NCBI RefSeq assembly: GCF_910592395.1
Contig: NC_088322.1
Location: 8,613,431-8,677,430, forward strand
Direction: 5' to 3'
Length of the DNA: 64,000 nt
From: Lineus longissimus
Lineage: Eukaryota > Nemertea > Pilidiophora > Heteronemertea > Lineidae
Part shown: piece after piece, positions 22,672 through 36,554 of the stretch
How positions within the stretch are numbered: position 1 is the first letter of the stretch
Layout of the letters: each line of letters begins with the position of its first letter
The notes under the pieces: model-generated
Databases searched by the model: none
Told to the model about the DNA's origin: nothing
What the model saw: the letters and a program-made list of their open reading frames with translations, nothing else
Position numbers and translations under genes: made by a program

Positions 22672-25600
22672 TATTATTCTTGGCCGATCCTTCTCCAACG
22701 GATTCAGAAATAAATAAAGAATATTTCGTACATGTAGTCTTTTTAATTAGTTGTAGTTATTTGTTTGCAAGTTAACGCGTCGTGCATTCATCTCTTAACA
22801 CTACACACATTCGCGATCCATTTGTCACGAGTAATGTATACATACATGCACTCTAAGCTGATTTTCTTCCTCCGAATTGGAAATTCCCTTTTTCGTTAAT
22901 ATTCTGCTATCCTTCTTCTCTCGGCACTATTCCGCAAGCCACGTATAGGGCAAAATGAATTCATCTCTCAATACTGCTCATATATGCATTCTGAATATTC
23001 TGCATTTTTTTATTGATTGTGCCTCCACTTTGATTCTTAATTAATTTGCCTTAATTTTGTTGCTCTTATCAAACAATACGAAACCCACTTCATACACATT
23101 TTCCGTATCCGTTTTCAAATTTGTCTCCTTCAACTAATTTTGACATTTCGGGTGTCATCACGTTGATGTCGTAAATTAGGTCGTATTCCACATGCTTCGG
23201 TAACGTCACCGCCGGGACCGGCACACATGAACCGATGACGGATCCTCAGGTGCAGAGTGTAACAGTTCGCAGTAGATACACGTGTTACCAAAAGATCGAT
23301 CAGCCCCTACTGTCATTATAATCAACAGAATCTGAAAAGATATGATGAAGAATGATGAGGATATTAATTTCTTGGTGTGCCTCGTGTTTGCCACTTTCGA
23401 GAGATGAAAACCCCCGAGATACGGCGTTCAGAAAGCAAACATTTCCCGGGACGGACAACCTTCGGGTCTATTTTCTAGGAAGAAAACATGTATTAGGAGA
23501 TGCTGTTGGTAGAATAGTTCTTAGAACAACCAGGGTCTTTCAAAGACACTGTTATAACAAATGATGAAGTGATGTTTGTTGTTTGGTAGCATGACTCAAG
23601 GCAAACACCAGTCTCATTGTTTCTTTTTTTTTGCTTCTATTGTTATTGTTGCCATAGTGAAGGGAATAGAAATCTTGACTTGTTTATGTTCCCTGACCAA
23701 ACCTGGGTTTTTAACAAAAGTGTAAACACTACATGACATGTGCTTGCGACTTCTCTCTCTCTCATTAGCTTTCTAACTCTACAGAACAGAGAGAGCATAT
23801 TCCTCCAGGACACCTCCTGAACAAACGTCTTTGTCCTAAAAAGTGTATATTGTTTTGCCTAGCACAGCAATCTTCCGATCTTGTGTTCCCTCGAACCAAG
23901 AATTGATAAAGACTAATCTTTATTACTCCTTGCTTGAACTGATTGGGGGAGAATACATCTTTGAGTTACTTTATTCTTAAAAACGACATATTTGTTCATG
24001 GTGGATAAATCCATATCAGAATGAAATGAATTGTTACCTCGAGACTTTCCAAATAGAAAAGAGGAAACGATCTCGATTACTTCGATGCACGAAGACGGTT
24101 TCTTTGACAAGATCGTCCCAATGTAAACACACTTTATGTTAAAACAAAAATGGTTTCTATGACAACGTTGTAGAAATGTAAACACAAATAGTTCAATTAC
24201 ACAAAGTGAAACATTGCACTCTTTGTCGTCAAACACGGTAGAAAGTTAATTGATATTGAAAGTGCTGCGGTGCATTGTTCTCAGGTCTCTTGGCCAATAT
24301 CCAGATTATTTTAAAGAGGATTTCGAACGACCAGCGATTCAGCCCACATTTTACATTAACGGGCGGTGAAAGTGTACTTCATCATTTCCTCTTTAAAAGT
24401 ACGGCGCAGATCAGATTCGGTCTGATGAACATGTGGACAATAGGGCGCGCAATGGGGTTCCATTCAGAAAGTCGCGTATGACTTGGTATGCAGCAGTTGC
24501 TTTGATGCCGATTGAGGCGCGGGTGGAGAGCACTAAATTCCTCGTGCGAAATTTGCTTCAAAAAGAGAACGAGTGTGTTTTCATCTTTTTGCATCCCCCA
24601 TAGCAAGCCTTTTGATCGTTTCTAAAACACACTGACACATAGACACAGTATATATATTGTAGGAACGATAACAAAGGTCTGCTGAGGAACGATGTCCTTA
24701 TGAAAATTTGATGGAACAACGCTTTTGCTCAAGTGTCATATTAATACGCTTATCAGGAAAACACATTGTCAATTATAAACCGCCTGAGACCAGAACCCCG
24801 AGGCACTGGATGGGCTGGCATTTTTCGTCGTTGCACCTCATAGACACATATGAAAGCTCCTCCCCTCTGCACAAGGTGGCCAAAATGACATTTATTTCGT
24901 TGTTCATGTATGTCGGGCCCAGTTTCAAAAAGCAAGTAGAAGATGACCTTTAAGATGACCTTTAAGATGGTCCTTTCCATTGCCTTCCAAATCTGAATGA
25001 GATAACGACCTATTTTATTCCTTGTCTCATGAAACTGAGAATGATAAATGCCACATCCTCATCGGCCATGATCGTTATGCATCACGTCTCCTAGAATAGA
25101 ATAGATAAAATGCCAAAGATATTGGTGACTCCAAGTATGGAAGCGGGCGTCTATGAATTTTACGCGTCAGATATTTTATTCCAGAAAACAAAAGCGGAAT
25201 GCACGATTCTGGGCTATACAATGATTCAGAACAATTTACCACATTTGAGAATTTTAGAAATGAATCTCGCTGTGAAAGTCAAAAATTGACCTTTTTTGCA
25301 GAGAGAAAAGACCAAGTTAAAAAACTTCTCATTCGTATTGTGTGTGGACACGACACCGACCATGCCGACGGAGCAAAGTTCAAAACGACAACAACCAACA
25401 GCAGTAAATATATTGTCAGTGCCTGCCTTTGGAAAAAATATCGTCAAGGTTTCGATCTTTAGGTAGCTTTTTATGATCAATTGATAAAAACTTCATGAGA
25501 AATAATTGATTTAATTCCGGAGTTAATGCCTTTTTTCGACAGAAGACATCCTTTACACCCCGAAAGTGAAGTTTGGCATTCATGGTGCTATTGAAAACGG

Positions 25601-27735
25601 AATTTCGGAAGAGTTATCGTCGCATATCTGCCTATGATCTTAAATCAAAAGTATGTACGTAGGTGTACAGTAATGCCTCAACTAAGATGACGCCCCCAAC
25701 CGACAGCCAAAATATTTTCAACGTTCACTATCCTTACTGATTTCAGGCTGAGAACTGGCGAACAATAGGCCTATGGAGTCTGTTTGTTTCGAGCTTTCCG
25801 GAACGAAAACCATGCACCGCGTTGATTGATTGGTGTACTAGTGTTTGAGAGTCTGCCCCGCGGCGATGATGCCGTACAGCTTTCCAATTTTGAAAATATT
25901 TGGGATGTCGGTTGCCAGTTGCCACGGCATTTCATGAGAGGAATTACTGTATACTTACCAAAGGCATTCAAATAAAAGACTCTGCTAAAAGGTAACCGTT
26001 CTACTTGGTTATGGTTGTGCAGAGGTCGGAATGTCGCTATACGGCCGTTCCGGAACATGGTGAATTTGCTAACACTCCAGTGCTGAGGAACGTATCTTGA
26101 GTCCCATCACGCTTCCAGCACATCATTAACTCTCATGAACCTAACACATCACTAACTCTCATACGTCACGTCTGGGCCCCTTAATTAATTCATCATCCCT
26201 TGTCTCATTATGGTTGCCTAACAAGAATTGATGACAGGCTTCACGACTTCGTCTCATTAAAAAACGACTATAAATTCACCCTAGGGATTTGAAAAATAAG
26301 ACTGAGTTCTCAATAACAGTTTTTTCGTCCTGAAAGGCAATTCAAACATAATATACTATCAATCATTAAGTGAATGAAATTAGTAGTCAATAAACTCAAA
26401 ACACAAATTGTCAGTAATTAGCCATGTAATGTATGGTAAACTATTTCCGTATTTATACTATCAGGGGACATAGGTTCCGTTTGCGGTATTTCGTTGGGTT
26501 CCGGTTTGGCAGTTACTTACGGGTTATACTTTCGTTATGGCGATTTATGTTCTAGTTCTACTCTGGGCCGCGGCGTAGTCCCTGCGTATTCAAGCTCCCG
26601 CTAAAGGTGGCCAGTGAGCCAATGTGTAACCACTATTGGCCAATTACGGGCCACTCTCTGTAATGTAATTAAGAGAGTAGTTGAGTCAATCTACGTGAAA
26701 CCACGAATCGCGGATACAAAATGGCGGCCTGTGTTGCAATCTCGTAACGACGCAGTTTACTGGCGGCGCAGGAATATATTTTTTCCACATTAACCAGAGA
26801 GGCGTGATGTTGCTAATTCCCCAAGGGCTAATTTAAGCATGCTCCGAATAATCATAAGCGTTCCTGAAAATAATTTATGCTGTGGGATCTCCCTAAGAGT
26901 GTTTATGATCTTTCGGTGATACTGGCTTGAGATGCTGAAGAACATTATTCTGAATTCAAGGTCATCACAGATCGAGTTTTCCCTCGCGGAGTTGTATCGT
27001 GGTCGTAGAAATTGGAGCAATCGTAGAACGCTTGCCAGCGAATGGCAGCAAGTGTTACTTGAAACCACGGTTGCTCTACATCCGTGTTAAAACAGACGGC
27101 TGAAATTTTCCGCCCTAAAATGTTTGCATACGTGTTGATGAAAGACGACCTGGCTACATATTACCGTATACATGACAAGAGCCAAATGCTGTGGCGACCT
27201 TCTGGCACTGTAGCAAGTATTAACCGCGATGTGGGAATTCAGTTATTTGCTCAATTCATTTGAAATAATCTCATTGTTTCAAACTATAAAATAACACGTT
27301 AGACTTATTTTATTCAACTAGGTACAGTGTTGAAACACTTGATTTTTATTCAAACCAGTAGTTCTATTTATAAAACCACCCGGTTATTTCCAAACTAGGA
27401 AAACATACAAGAATTACTTCAATGCCATCGAAGTTGTGCAAATCCATGGTTTCCAAACCACTCGAATGCGGCGTTTTCATTCTTTCGAACAATGTTGAGT
27501 TGCAATAGCAAGACCGGATCACTATCCGCGGTTTGATAAGACCCATCTGTGTAGGACTGCTCCGTAATATGAAATGGAGCCCTAATCTAATTAATTAGCG
27601 TGTACGCGCTTAGAGCACATAATTCATCACTCAGACAGTGTTTGCTGTCAAATTATAAGATAAGTGATCATGTACTGTAATTCTGGAATGAAATTCCCAT
27701 TGTAACTGTTTTACGTTGTTCAAAGTGAGCTACGA
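22672..27735. other. Gene-poor stretch
   Basis: Apart from the weak secreted exon candidate at 23210-23394, I see no gene. A short direct repeat AAGATGACCTTT lies near 24942-24965. Open frames of 60-107 codons have no domain content. Confidence 0.45.
23210..23394 (-). CDS. Possible exon of a small secreted cysteine-rich (Ly6-like?) protein
   Basis: The minus-strand frame begins with an ATG at 23394. It shows a strongly hydrophobic stretch (SSSFFIISFQILLIIM), then GADRSFGNTCIYCELL and HVCRS before a stop at 23206. A signal-like segment followed by C..C and a later C resembles the first exons of Ly6/uPAR-type genes. A donor such as GTGACG just before the stop is weak, and a TTTTCAG acceptor lies inside the frame. 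No following exon was found. It may be chance. Confidence 0.2.
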
Positions 27736-27865
27736 GGGAGTTTTCGCATATAGCCCGCGAAGCGTCCACGTGTACGCCGATCCCACTGTTCGACTTCGTT
27801 CTCAGGTGGTCAAACAATGAGATTGGCGTTCACGGTGGCGTTTCGGGGGATTTGCGAAAACTCCC
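27736..27865. mobile_element. 130-bp foldback element
   Basis: GGGAGTTTTCGCA at 27736-27748 is perfectly inverted at 27853-27865 (TGCGAAAACTCCC). The similarity continues inward for about 43 bp (GAAGCGTCCACGTGTACGCC against GAAACGCCACCGTGAACGCC). A related GGAGTTTTCGCA occurs at about 57.77 kb. It is a hairpin-capable, MITE-like unit. Confidence 0.55.
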
Positions 27866-29639
27866 AATGGGAATATTTCCACTCCGTCTTGGGGTAGTGA
27901 ACAGAGCTAGAAACCAGTGCCACGCTTATGATTTATTCTCAAAAATAAAACACCAGACATGATAACCAGCAGAAAGAGGAACGAAATCAATCATTTCAAG
28001 TGATGATACGACACGGAAAGGTTGCCTTTTTCCACACAGCTGGGAAACGCTACTTCCTGTTTAAAGGGACACGTCATCGCGCCATTCGCGGGATACCTTG
28101 GCAGTCACGTATAAAGTTACGCGACTGCGCAGAAAGTCTCATGACAACGATATCCACCCCCTTAAAAAACATGAGCAGGCTAAACATGTAGGAATTACCG
28201 GCCTATTAGTCTGGCCGATGTCATTACACTGGCATGAGAGATTTGATCGAGCTGATTTGGACTAGAATTAGTAATAAGCCAGAAAATGCCAACAGGTTCT
28301 TGCGTTAACAAAGCAACCGGAAACAACGATACCCAGTCCGGCAACAACGTGGCGGTAATCAAAACAACATAGCAGGAATGACTAGTAAAACCACCTGCGA
28401 TATCATGCGATGGTCAATGATTGAAAGTTATGCTCATATGTGTCAATACCTGAAAAAATTAAATCTCGTTTTTGCGGCCCGAGTTCAGTCACGAGCTCTA
28501 ACTCAATAAAGCGATACCATGCGTGTAGCTGGCGGGGACAAGCGCTCCCAGAGGTCACCAAAAAAATGTGTTTTGAATGATAATTTTCACAAAGTGTCAT
28601 TTTTGCGAGGTAGCACTCGAGCTACCGTTAGAGCCTGGAGTAACCAGGCTTACGGACTGCCTGATGTTAAGGTGGAGGATGGACTTATTTGGGGGGAGGT
28701 AAGATGGGTGTAAGGAGACGAAGTCCAGTGAAAAATAAAATAATCTATATTGCCATTGCCTGAATTGCACACAAAGGTTTCTTCTTAAAAAAGGTAATCA
28801 GCAGACGTTGAATAAGTAAAATCCTCGCCTTACTCGACATTTACTGACGAAACAAAATGAAATATTTACTATTCAAGTGGGACCTTCCATCGGTTCGAGA
28901 GATAATTTCTCGGTGAATTTACGACAGAAAGTCCATCGCCGCAGATAAAAATTAGTTCGTTCTGCTAAACGAGCGTGGACATTATAGATCTCACTTTGGC
29001 GGAAATTGCTTTTGATTCTTGAACCTTTTATCTGTTCTATTGCTATATAGGATTACTTTAAACCGAAATAGTCACTTCAACAAAAAAAGTACGTATAATG
29101 GGAAAACTTGTTTTTGTCTATCAAATTTCCGTCAGAAAAAAAAAATTTAGGTGATAGGGCAATGCTCATATCATTCATACATACAAACGTACAATTGGAC
29201 TAACTGAGATTTATGAATTAGTGATGAAGCCAATTATGGAAGACACTAATGTTAAAGCACTACACTCAAAGTGGCAGTGCCTCACAAATTGATTCCGAAT
29301 GCGATAATCGCTAACTACAGTGGTAACGGGATGCATGCATTGCAGAATCTATTCCATTGTATTATTATCATGGTTATGGGCCGTGGCGATTATGCGGAAT
29401 GTGCGGAAACTGTCGAATCTGCGGAAACTGGGTGGAAACAGCCTAACAGTGCGGGATATGTACGTTTAAATGTCTATCAAATTAATGATAAATACTCGTA
29501 CATAAGACATAGTATCAAAAGCCATTTTCCTTTGCTGCCAATAATGCTTTTTGATAAAACTACATCCTCGCAATTAACAGATTATCTCTGTGCCTGTTTT
29601 TTTTTAAAGTCAAATATTGATTGATTTTTATCATTATAT
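27866..29639. other. Gene-free stretch
   Basis: No gene is seen. It contains the R3 repeat copy at 28540-28615. Confidence 0.45.
28540..28615 (+). repeat. Dispersed repeat R3, copy 2
   Basis: GGTCACCAAAAAAATGTGTT followed by TTGAATGATAATTTTCACAA and TGTCATTTTTGCG matches the 60.03-kb segment on the same strand and the 15.6-kb intronic segment on the opposite strand. Confidence 0.5.
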
Positions 29640-29805
29640 GTATTAATTTTTAGGGGACCCCTATTATGGGTCTATGATCCCTCTGGGTGTCCCTATTGAG
29701 TGCCATCATTGTGTTCCTTCGTTTGTTTGTATTTTTATTGTTTATGTTCTGTACTCTAGTATATTGGTGCTCAATAAATTTATATTAAATTAAATTAAAT
29801 TGGAT
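29640..29805 (+). mobile_element. Probable 3' tail of a non-LTR retroelement
   Basis: A T-rich stretch ending CTCAATAAATTTATATTAAA then TTAAATTAAATT gives a polyadenylation-like word followed by a TAAAT pentamer tail, typical of LINE 3' ends. No coding remnant was recognised upstream, so it would be a heavily 5'-truncated copy. Confidence 0.35.
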
Positions 29806-29934
29806 TATAATATTCTCGCTGGATATATCGCAATGAAATATACTCTGAAATTGCATTCTTATCACGACCGGCATTCAGATTATTTTCCCGATTTATCTCT
29901 TTCCGGGCGGTCTCTTCGCATTTGACATTCAAAT

Positions 29935-30010
29935 GCCTCCGCCGTTAGATGAAAACTAATTGCATGAATTTAAAAATTTTCAATTGTGTAAATACGTACT
30001 GAATATCAAT
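29935..30010 (+). repeat. Fragment related to the 8.64-kb MITE
   Basis: ATGAATTTAAAAATTTTCAA then TTGTGTAAATACGTACTGAA parallels ATGAATTTGAAAATTTCCAA and TTGCGAAATGCGTACTATAC of the 8.64-kb element. Confidence 0.45.
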
Positions 30011-33000
30011 TTGAACTTTCTTGGTATGTTCGCGAACAGCGGGGAACGGGGAGTCGAATACACAGCCTTTCATTTGGCCACCCACCTGACCATTCTTGGC
30101 CAAACAGCACTCGTTAGTGTTCGGGGTAATTCGGTATTGTTCGGATTAGATTATCTCAAACCAAGATGGCCGTAGCCTATAATTTCGACTTGATATTTTA
30201 CCATGTTCTCGAGAGTTGTGGAGTGCTCATTACCAGATTGGAAGACACCATCAGTTCACGTTCCTTTATTTTGATGCCGAAGTGCTTGCTAAGACATAAA
30301 CCGCTCGACGGGGAATATTCCGTATGTTGTTTTAGTGATGATGTAAACTAAAATAATGAGGGGTTGCTCATGCGATATTGGAAGATATCCATCGGGACTT
30401 CTGCATTTTCAAGAAAAAACGATTAAAGGTAAAACTCGCCGATGAATTCGCTAAACTTCAAATCACATGATGCCCTGATGAATAGTCTAGGAGTGATATA
30501 TTGCTCTACTGGGGCGTTCTTTTTATTCTGTGTTTGTTCGCATCATACAGTTGGCCGTGGCGGATTGATCGGTAGGTTCAGATGTGTATTATCTGTGCGT
30601 TATGCAGTCAGATCAAAGATATAAGGGAGGTTTCGCAACGCCTACGAATAACTGTACTATACGAAGAACAAATTATACGAAGAAGAACGAAGATCCGACC
30701 TGTCATCAAGTCATGTGCTAATTCCTTTGCGCGACACTCGTAAATCATTATCCTAGCTTAGTTATATGAAGAAACACTAAACAAACTTGTGATTACTCGA
30801 AGAATAAATTGCATATGTGACCCAGTCATATATTGCACCCTAGGGTAATCCCAGGCAAATAATTTTGAAAGACCAAAAACAGCAGCCATATCAAAGAGAC
30901 GCATTTCGGCTAATCGAAAGATAACCGGACTAAGTAGGCAATTTATTCCAACGACCAAATAATGGCATAGAGATCTTGATGGACCGTCGAACTGGGACGC
31001 CTTGAGAACCAGGCACGTCTAACTGGGGGCAGAAACAGACGCGCTTCCCTCAACCGATGTCGGCCAAGTTTTTGAAAGCTATAAATTATTTCTAGTCTGT
31101 TGGTTGCGTATTTTTAATTCATTCTGGTATTTTCACGTGCCTGTGATCACATTCTAATATGGAAGTATGTATGTGTAGAGTGGACATTCTATCCAGCTGC
31201 TTGGTGAATGCTGCATATCTTACCTGGTTCCTCTCACCACTTAAGCATTTAGCCCGTACAACCCCGCCCGTTTCTTCTCGATTCTTGCTATTAGGCGATG
31301 CAAACGGATTCAAAGCTTGGCAATTCGCGTGATTTAATTGGATATCAAATGACCTAATGATTGACACATGTTATGAAAAGTATAGCAATTAGCTGCATTT
31401 GAAATTTATATTTCATGATATGTTTGCTCGTTAAAGCCTATTTCATACGACAACTACAATGCCCTTTCCTCGCCTTAATATAAGTTTCAAAGCAGCAAGT
31501 CATACGCAAGTTATTGAATGGAACCCTAGTGCGGATCCTATTGTCCACATGTTCAGCAGGCCTAATGTAGCTAATTGATCTGCGCCAGACTTATGAATAG
31601 GAACTGAGACGGTTCATTTTCACAGCCCGAGAAAAAGGCAAAAAGTCCGTCGGCTAAATCGTTGGTATGCAAAATCCCCTGCTTATGAATAAGGCTCTGT
31701 TTGAGGTATTGGACGATCGGTTATTACCCGTCAAAATGTCACGTTACGATCTACTCAATGATCAAAAATGTTCTGTTCGATGTGACGTCTTCAAGAGCCG
31801 CCCGAATGGCCGCACCGCTACTGCATGGCTATGGAGCCAGGCAGAAGAACTCACAACAAAACATCTCGCCGATCAATCACTGTGTTGAAGCGATCAAGGA
31901 TCGATATGGCAAAGTCAACACAATGTTCCGGAGCAAAACATGTTCCAGCCAACACGACACTAGTAGTATTTACTCTGCTAACGCGAGTGATGTGTCTGCA
32001 ACGCCCGAGACTGCCTGAATCGGCCTGCTCGCTAATAATAATAGTCAGCATTGCCGGGCAAGATCCCTGCTGGGCCGATCATATCCTAATCGGGCCGCTT
32101 CTTCTTCTCCTTCTTATTCACCGTTCGCTCTGCACTTGGACTGAGGTTTTATTCTCCTGAGGGTTTTCCTCCTCCTCCTCCTCTTCCTCTGTCTGATCAC
32201 TACATTTGTAGTAAAAACATGCACCATGAATCACCTTGTCCGCACGGCGGTCCACAATGCTTGGTACCGCCTGCTATTATTCGCAATAACAAACCAGGCA
32301 AGATCTCTTATCCTAAAGCTACTTAGGAGGAAATTATCATAGTCTCAGAATATTTTTGACCAATTTGTCTCGTTTTATTGTCAGTCTGGTGAGCGATAAC
32401 ATCTCCAAACATTGTACAACAAGTACCACTGAGCTCGTTCTTGCTAAAGACATTTTCTATGATTTCCGCAAGAAAAGAAGCGCCCCCTGAAAATAAACAT
32501 GGTTTTTACCCAAAGCCACTTAGCGGAAGCCATTCATTCGGTCAGTATTTTTTGGCCAAACTCCATTGAATGTTAGAACAGTTTTCGGTGACATCCAAGA
32601 AAAATCACCCGGTCAGGATATTCTAGGAGAATTTATGTTTCTGAATATTTCATGCTGAAATTTCTTCTTTAGTTGGTAAGGATGTAATAAAGATGACAGA
32701 CATGAAAAATTGTCCAATGCAGCCGACTCATAAAACAAAAACATTTCTATAACCAGTGCGAAAAGGAATAATGGGCAAATCCATTTTACGTAAAACTGAG
32801 ACGAATCCGGAGTGGTCTCAATTATTTACCAAGCAGTGGCAACAATGCTCTACACTTTTCACCCCGAACATGACAGGAGAGGCCACGATGCCTGGACCAT
32901 TGTTTATCCAAATCTGCTTCGAGGAGTACGTTGTCAATGGGTATCGCCTGCCGAAGTTATTGTTATTAATCTTGCAATGGCAACTATGAAAAATGCCTCC

Positions 33001-34932
33001 GATTGTTGAACCTATCCGTGCGGACATCATGATCCTTCGTGTGGCATTTTATCTTGATAGTAACTATAAAAAGTGGCCATATATTTAACCAGAATAGGAG
33101 CGATGGCATCTTCGTCTTTTAGATTAATCTATAATTGTGAACAAAGGTAACACACCATGGCAAAGTAATGATTCCGATGGAACCCAATCATAATAATGGT
33201 GTAGCGATATATCGAATACATCATTGAAACAGCTTAATAAAATGTCTATTAAGATAGGAATTATCGGATCTCATCACATTAATCCATGAAAGAAACATAT
33301 TTGTGCGGTTTTATGCACGGATATATGCCGTAAATTCCCTTTTTAATCACTTGCAATATCTAAGTATCTCTGTTTTATGATGGTGTCACCTAGTGGAGGA
33401 CGCGTGAAAATGGCGGGATACCTAAGCGCGAAATCATAGGCGGTGTAGTGTATTGATTTGAGCACCGACTAGCAAGGTGATACTGTTTGCTTCACCTCAC
33501 AACAGTCATGGCGTCGTACGTAAGCACATCAAACTATATATCAGGTCTCGTTCCATAGCCAACTTAATTCTATCCCTACAGAACGGCTGTGAGATGAAAA
33601 GTACTCTTGAAGAATACCCTCGGGGAAAGAATATTCTTGGTCCAGGTTTTAAACCAGCATTTTAGAGGGGGGGGGGGGGGATTAGGCGTGTCCCTGGTCT
33701 TGAATGACAGCCACTCACCATAGGTTAAGGCTATTCTCTTCTTTCGCTCCAAGGTATTTCCGACCGGCTCTCTATATCTCAGTCTGCAACTTTCAGGCAA
33801 TAAGTTCTTCACGGAAATGCCGGCAAAATAAAAGCAGCAGTGACTCTTCCAAATATGAATGTTCTGATGACCTTTAGATTCTTAAAAATCCAATATCTCC
33901 GCGCAAACAACAGCAATTTGTCAGATATCTCGCTAATGGCGGTGATTTAGTCACAGAAACGGATGTTGACACCCACGGAAATATGTAAGGAACTAGCCAA
34001 AGGAAATTACAATCTTTCATTTGGATACCTGTGTAGTGGTCGTCGTGATCACACGGTTTCATTGGTATACGTCCCCGGGAAACCACATTTGATGATGCAT
34101 ACAGCTAATAATGATTTGTGATGAATAAAAACGAAAAGATTACCACCAGTTCTAAAATGATGTCTCTGCTGTGAAGGCTTCTGTCAAAACCCTTTTTGCC
34201 AATTGCTAAAGAGCGTCTTTTAATTGCAGGTATGCAGGTATAATTACCATAATGATCACACCAACCAGTGATAACATAAGAAGACAACGTGAGTGACAGA
34301 GGAGATGAGAACTGCCAGCTATCATACCGAAAAAAAACCCCTGTATAATTTGAATGGCTGTTCGCTGTGCACTATTCGTATCTCAACAAAATAGATTCTC
34401 AGTGTTACTTTAGACTTTGAAGACTTATTTGAGGAAAACAACAACAGCAACGTAACCAACACGTTCTTCTCTGTACAGATAGGTTGGAAATTTTGGAAAA
34501 AATAATTCATTTCTTACCGCGCGCAGTTCCTTCTTGATGAATTATTCTGCCTAATTTAATCACTTTCGTTTTGAGTGGTTCACCGGATAATGAAACCGAT
34601 GATAATTACATTGCACATGTTGCGTGGTCAGCCTGAGGTTGCATGCGTTTCGATGCTTATACACACAAGTAACTTTAATACAATACGTCCAGGATGAATT
34701 AATGAATTTTACTTGGCGCGGCACAAGAAGAGATGGGTGACATGAGTTCCTCTGCGGTTTCATAATGACCAGTATATAAATATCATGACGATTTTTGTGC
34801 GCCAGCCAATAGAACAACTACACGTGGGTTGATTAGGTTTTAGGTGTCAGCGTTTCTAGTAAAATGGTCAAATCGTGGACAGGATTGAGTATATACACAA
34901 TATACAATACACATGTATATTATACTACATGT
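30011..34932. other. Gene-free stretch
   Basis: I find no gene. Notable features are a TACGAAGAA-rich patch with CGACACTCGTAAATCA near 30.65-30.75 kb that resembles sequence at 60.7-60.95 kb, and a 15-G run at 33666-33680. Confidence 0.45.
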
Positions 34933-35748
34933 CCTAGGGGTTTATGCCTGTTTCGCCTATTCCTGTTTCGCCTACAAAATTCCTGTTTCGCCTATTCCTG
35001 ATTCGCCTATTCCTGTTTGGCCTATTTCCTGTTTGGCCTATTTCCTGTTTCGCCTATTCCTGTTTCGCCTACTTTCCAGTACCCCTACAATAAATCGACT
35101 CTCCCACGGGGAACCTTAGGGATGCATGTCCATTTTATGGGGAAAATGTGAGGGGACAATTGGATGATGTTAACGATGTGATGACAATTTGACTAATCAA
35201 ATGCCACCAACTTTGTTAACAAACCATGCCATGACCGTTTTGAAAGAGTCACCTTGAAAGCGGGGACAGTCCGGGACTTATTTGACCATAGGACCATAGG
35301 ACCATACTGACACACAGTAAAAACTAATAGATTAAGTAGAGTAAAGCAGTCGTTTATTTTATGAAAACTGAATTCATGAGTTTTTGATAAAAATACATAA
35401 TATTGTACATTCTCATAATTATTTGATCAAAATCAGCTGTAAAACCCATGTCATAATATACATGTAGGTACAGCACATATAAAGTCAAACAAGGTGGAAA
35501 ATACATATCATGATACTATGTCAGACAAGGTGACTGATGGCATCAACGTAACTCATTATGTCCCTCTCTCCATTGACGTATTGTTTTTTGAGGCGTAACA
35601 TGCGTTCGTCAATGCGTACATATGTGGCTCTCCTCGGGTTTGGTCGGTCAGTAAGGGACGGTTCATATTCCTACGTCTGTGGGGAGGTTAGCAATACATT
35701 TGAATAGGCGAAACAGAAATAGGCGAAACAGGAATACACCGTCCTAGG
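34933..35748. mobile_element. Inverted-repeat element with TTTCGCCTA subterminal arrays (about 816 bp)
   Basis: Both ends carry CCTAGG (34933-34938 and 35743-35748). Just inside the left end are about eight copies of a 15-16 bp unit, TGTTTCGCCTATTCC, to about 35071. Just inside the right end the same unit appears about twice in the opposite orientation (AATAGGCGAAACA, 35703-35731). The interior has no coding frame. A small GACCATAG triplet repeat lies at about 35284-35306. The superfamily is unknown and no target duplication is evident. Confidence 0.6.
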
Positions 35749-36554
35749 CATACGTGCTTTCACTCAAAATGCGGCAAGTATGGCGGACTTTTCCATCATG
35801 ACACGGACGTGCCTGGTTACCGCATGTAGTCGTTACCCCAAATCCTCAGTCTAATCTCTGAAACCGTTCGGTTAGAATAGCCATCTTGTACGATAATCAA
35901 GCATAAGACACTTTTGTGAAGAGACCCTAGCATCAAACTGTTTGTTTTTTATCTACCTTGGGATTTGAAAGTCACAATCAACTTTTATTGGGTGAATTTC
36001 TTTACCTCCCAGTTGTATATGTTAAATTCCAAATCAAAACATTTCAACGTTGTTTTAAATTGATGCCAGAGTGTCCCAGGACCTCCAAAACCGACTAATG
36101 GGGTCAAATCAGTGTTTTCATTTTCAATTTAACATGAACATTATGTGAAATTTGCAGCAGGGTTATGTCACGGCTGTTCTTTTTGAGAAACTAGAACTAC
36201 CCAGATTATGCAAAATAATCTAACTCTAGAGACTTACCTTGTACTCCCCTCTTACGCTAATGAGATTCCAGTTTTTAATCCGAGTTGCCTTCCTCCCCCC
36301 ACCGCAGTCGCTTCGGTAATGCACCGGTCGCCAGGCGCGCGCAGAGGCCAGTCAAGTGCTTGGAAACCAACAGCCAATCCATATGGTGTTCTTGTTGGTG
36401 CAGCAACAAGTCTATGCAGTTCTTGGAGTTGTGTTCGGAAATAGAGCGCGCGCGCGTGGTGAAAAGGTACTGGTCGATTGAGAAATTTTATAGATGGCGT
36501 TAAGAAGAGAGAGAGAAAAGATAAATGGCGCAGTGGTGAAGTACTAAGGAAGTC
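35749..36554. other. Gene-free stretch
   Basis: No gene is recognised. The segment just before 36555 (GATGGCG, GTGGTGAA words) is partly echoed at 37.03-37.08 kb, outside the other end of the element at 36555-36998. Confidence 0.4.
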
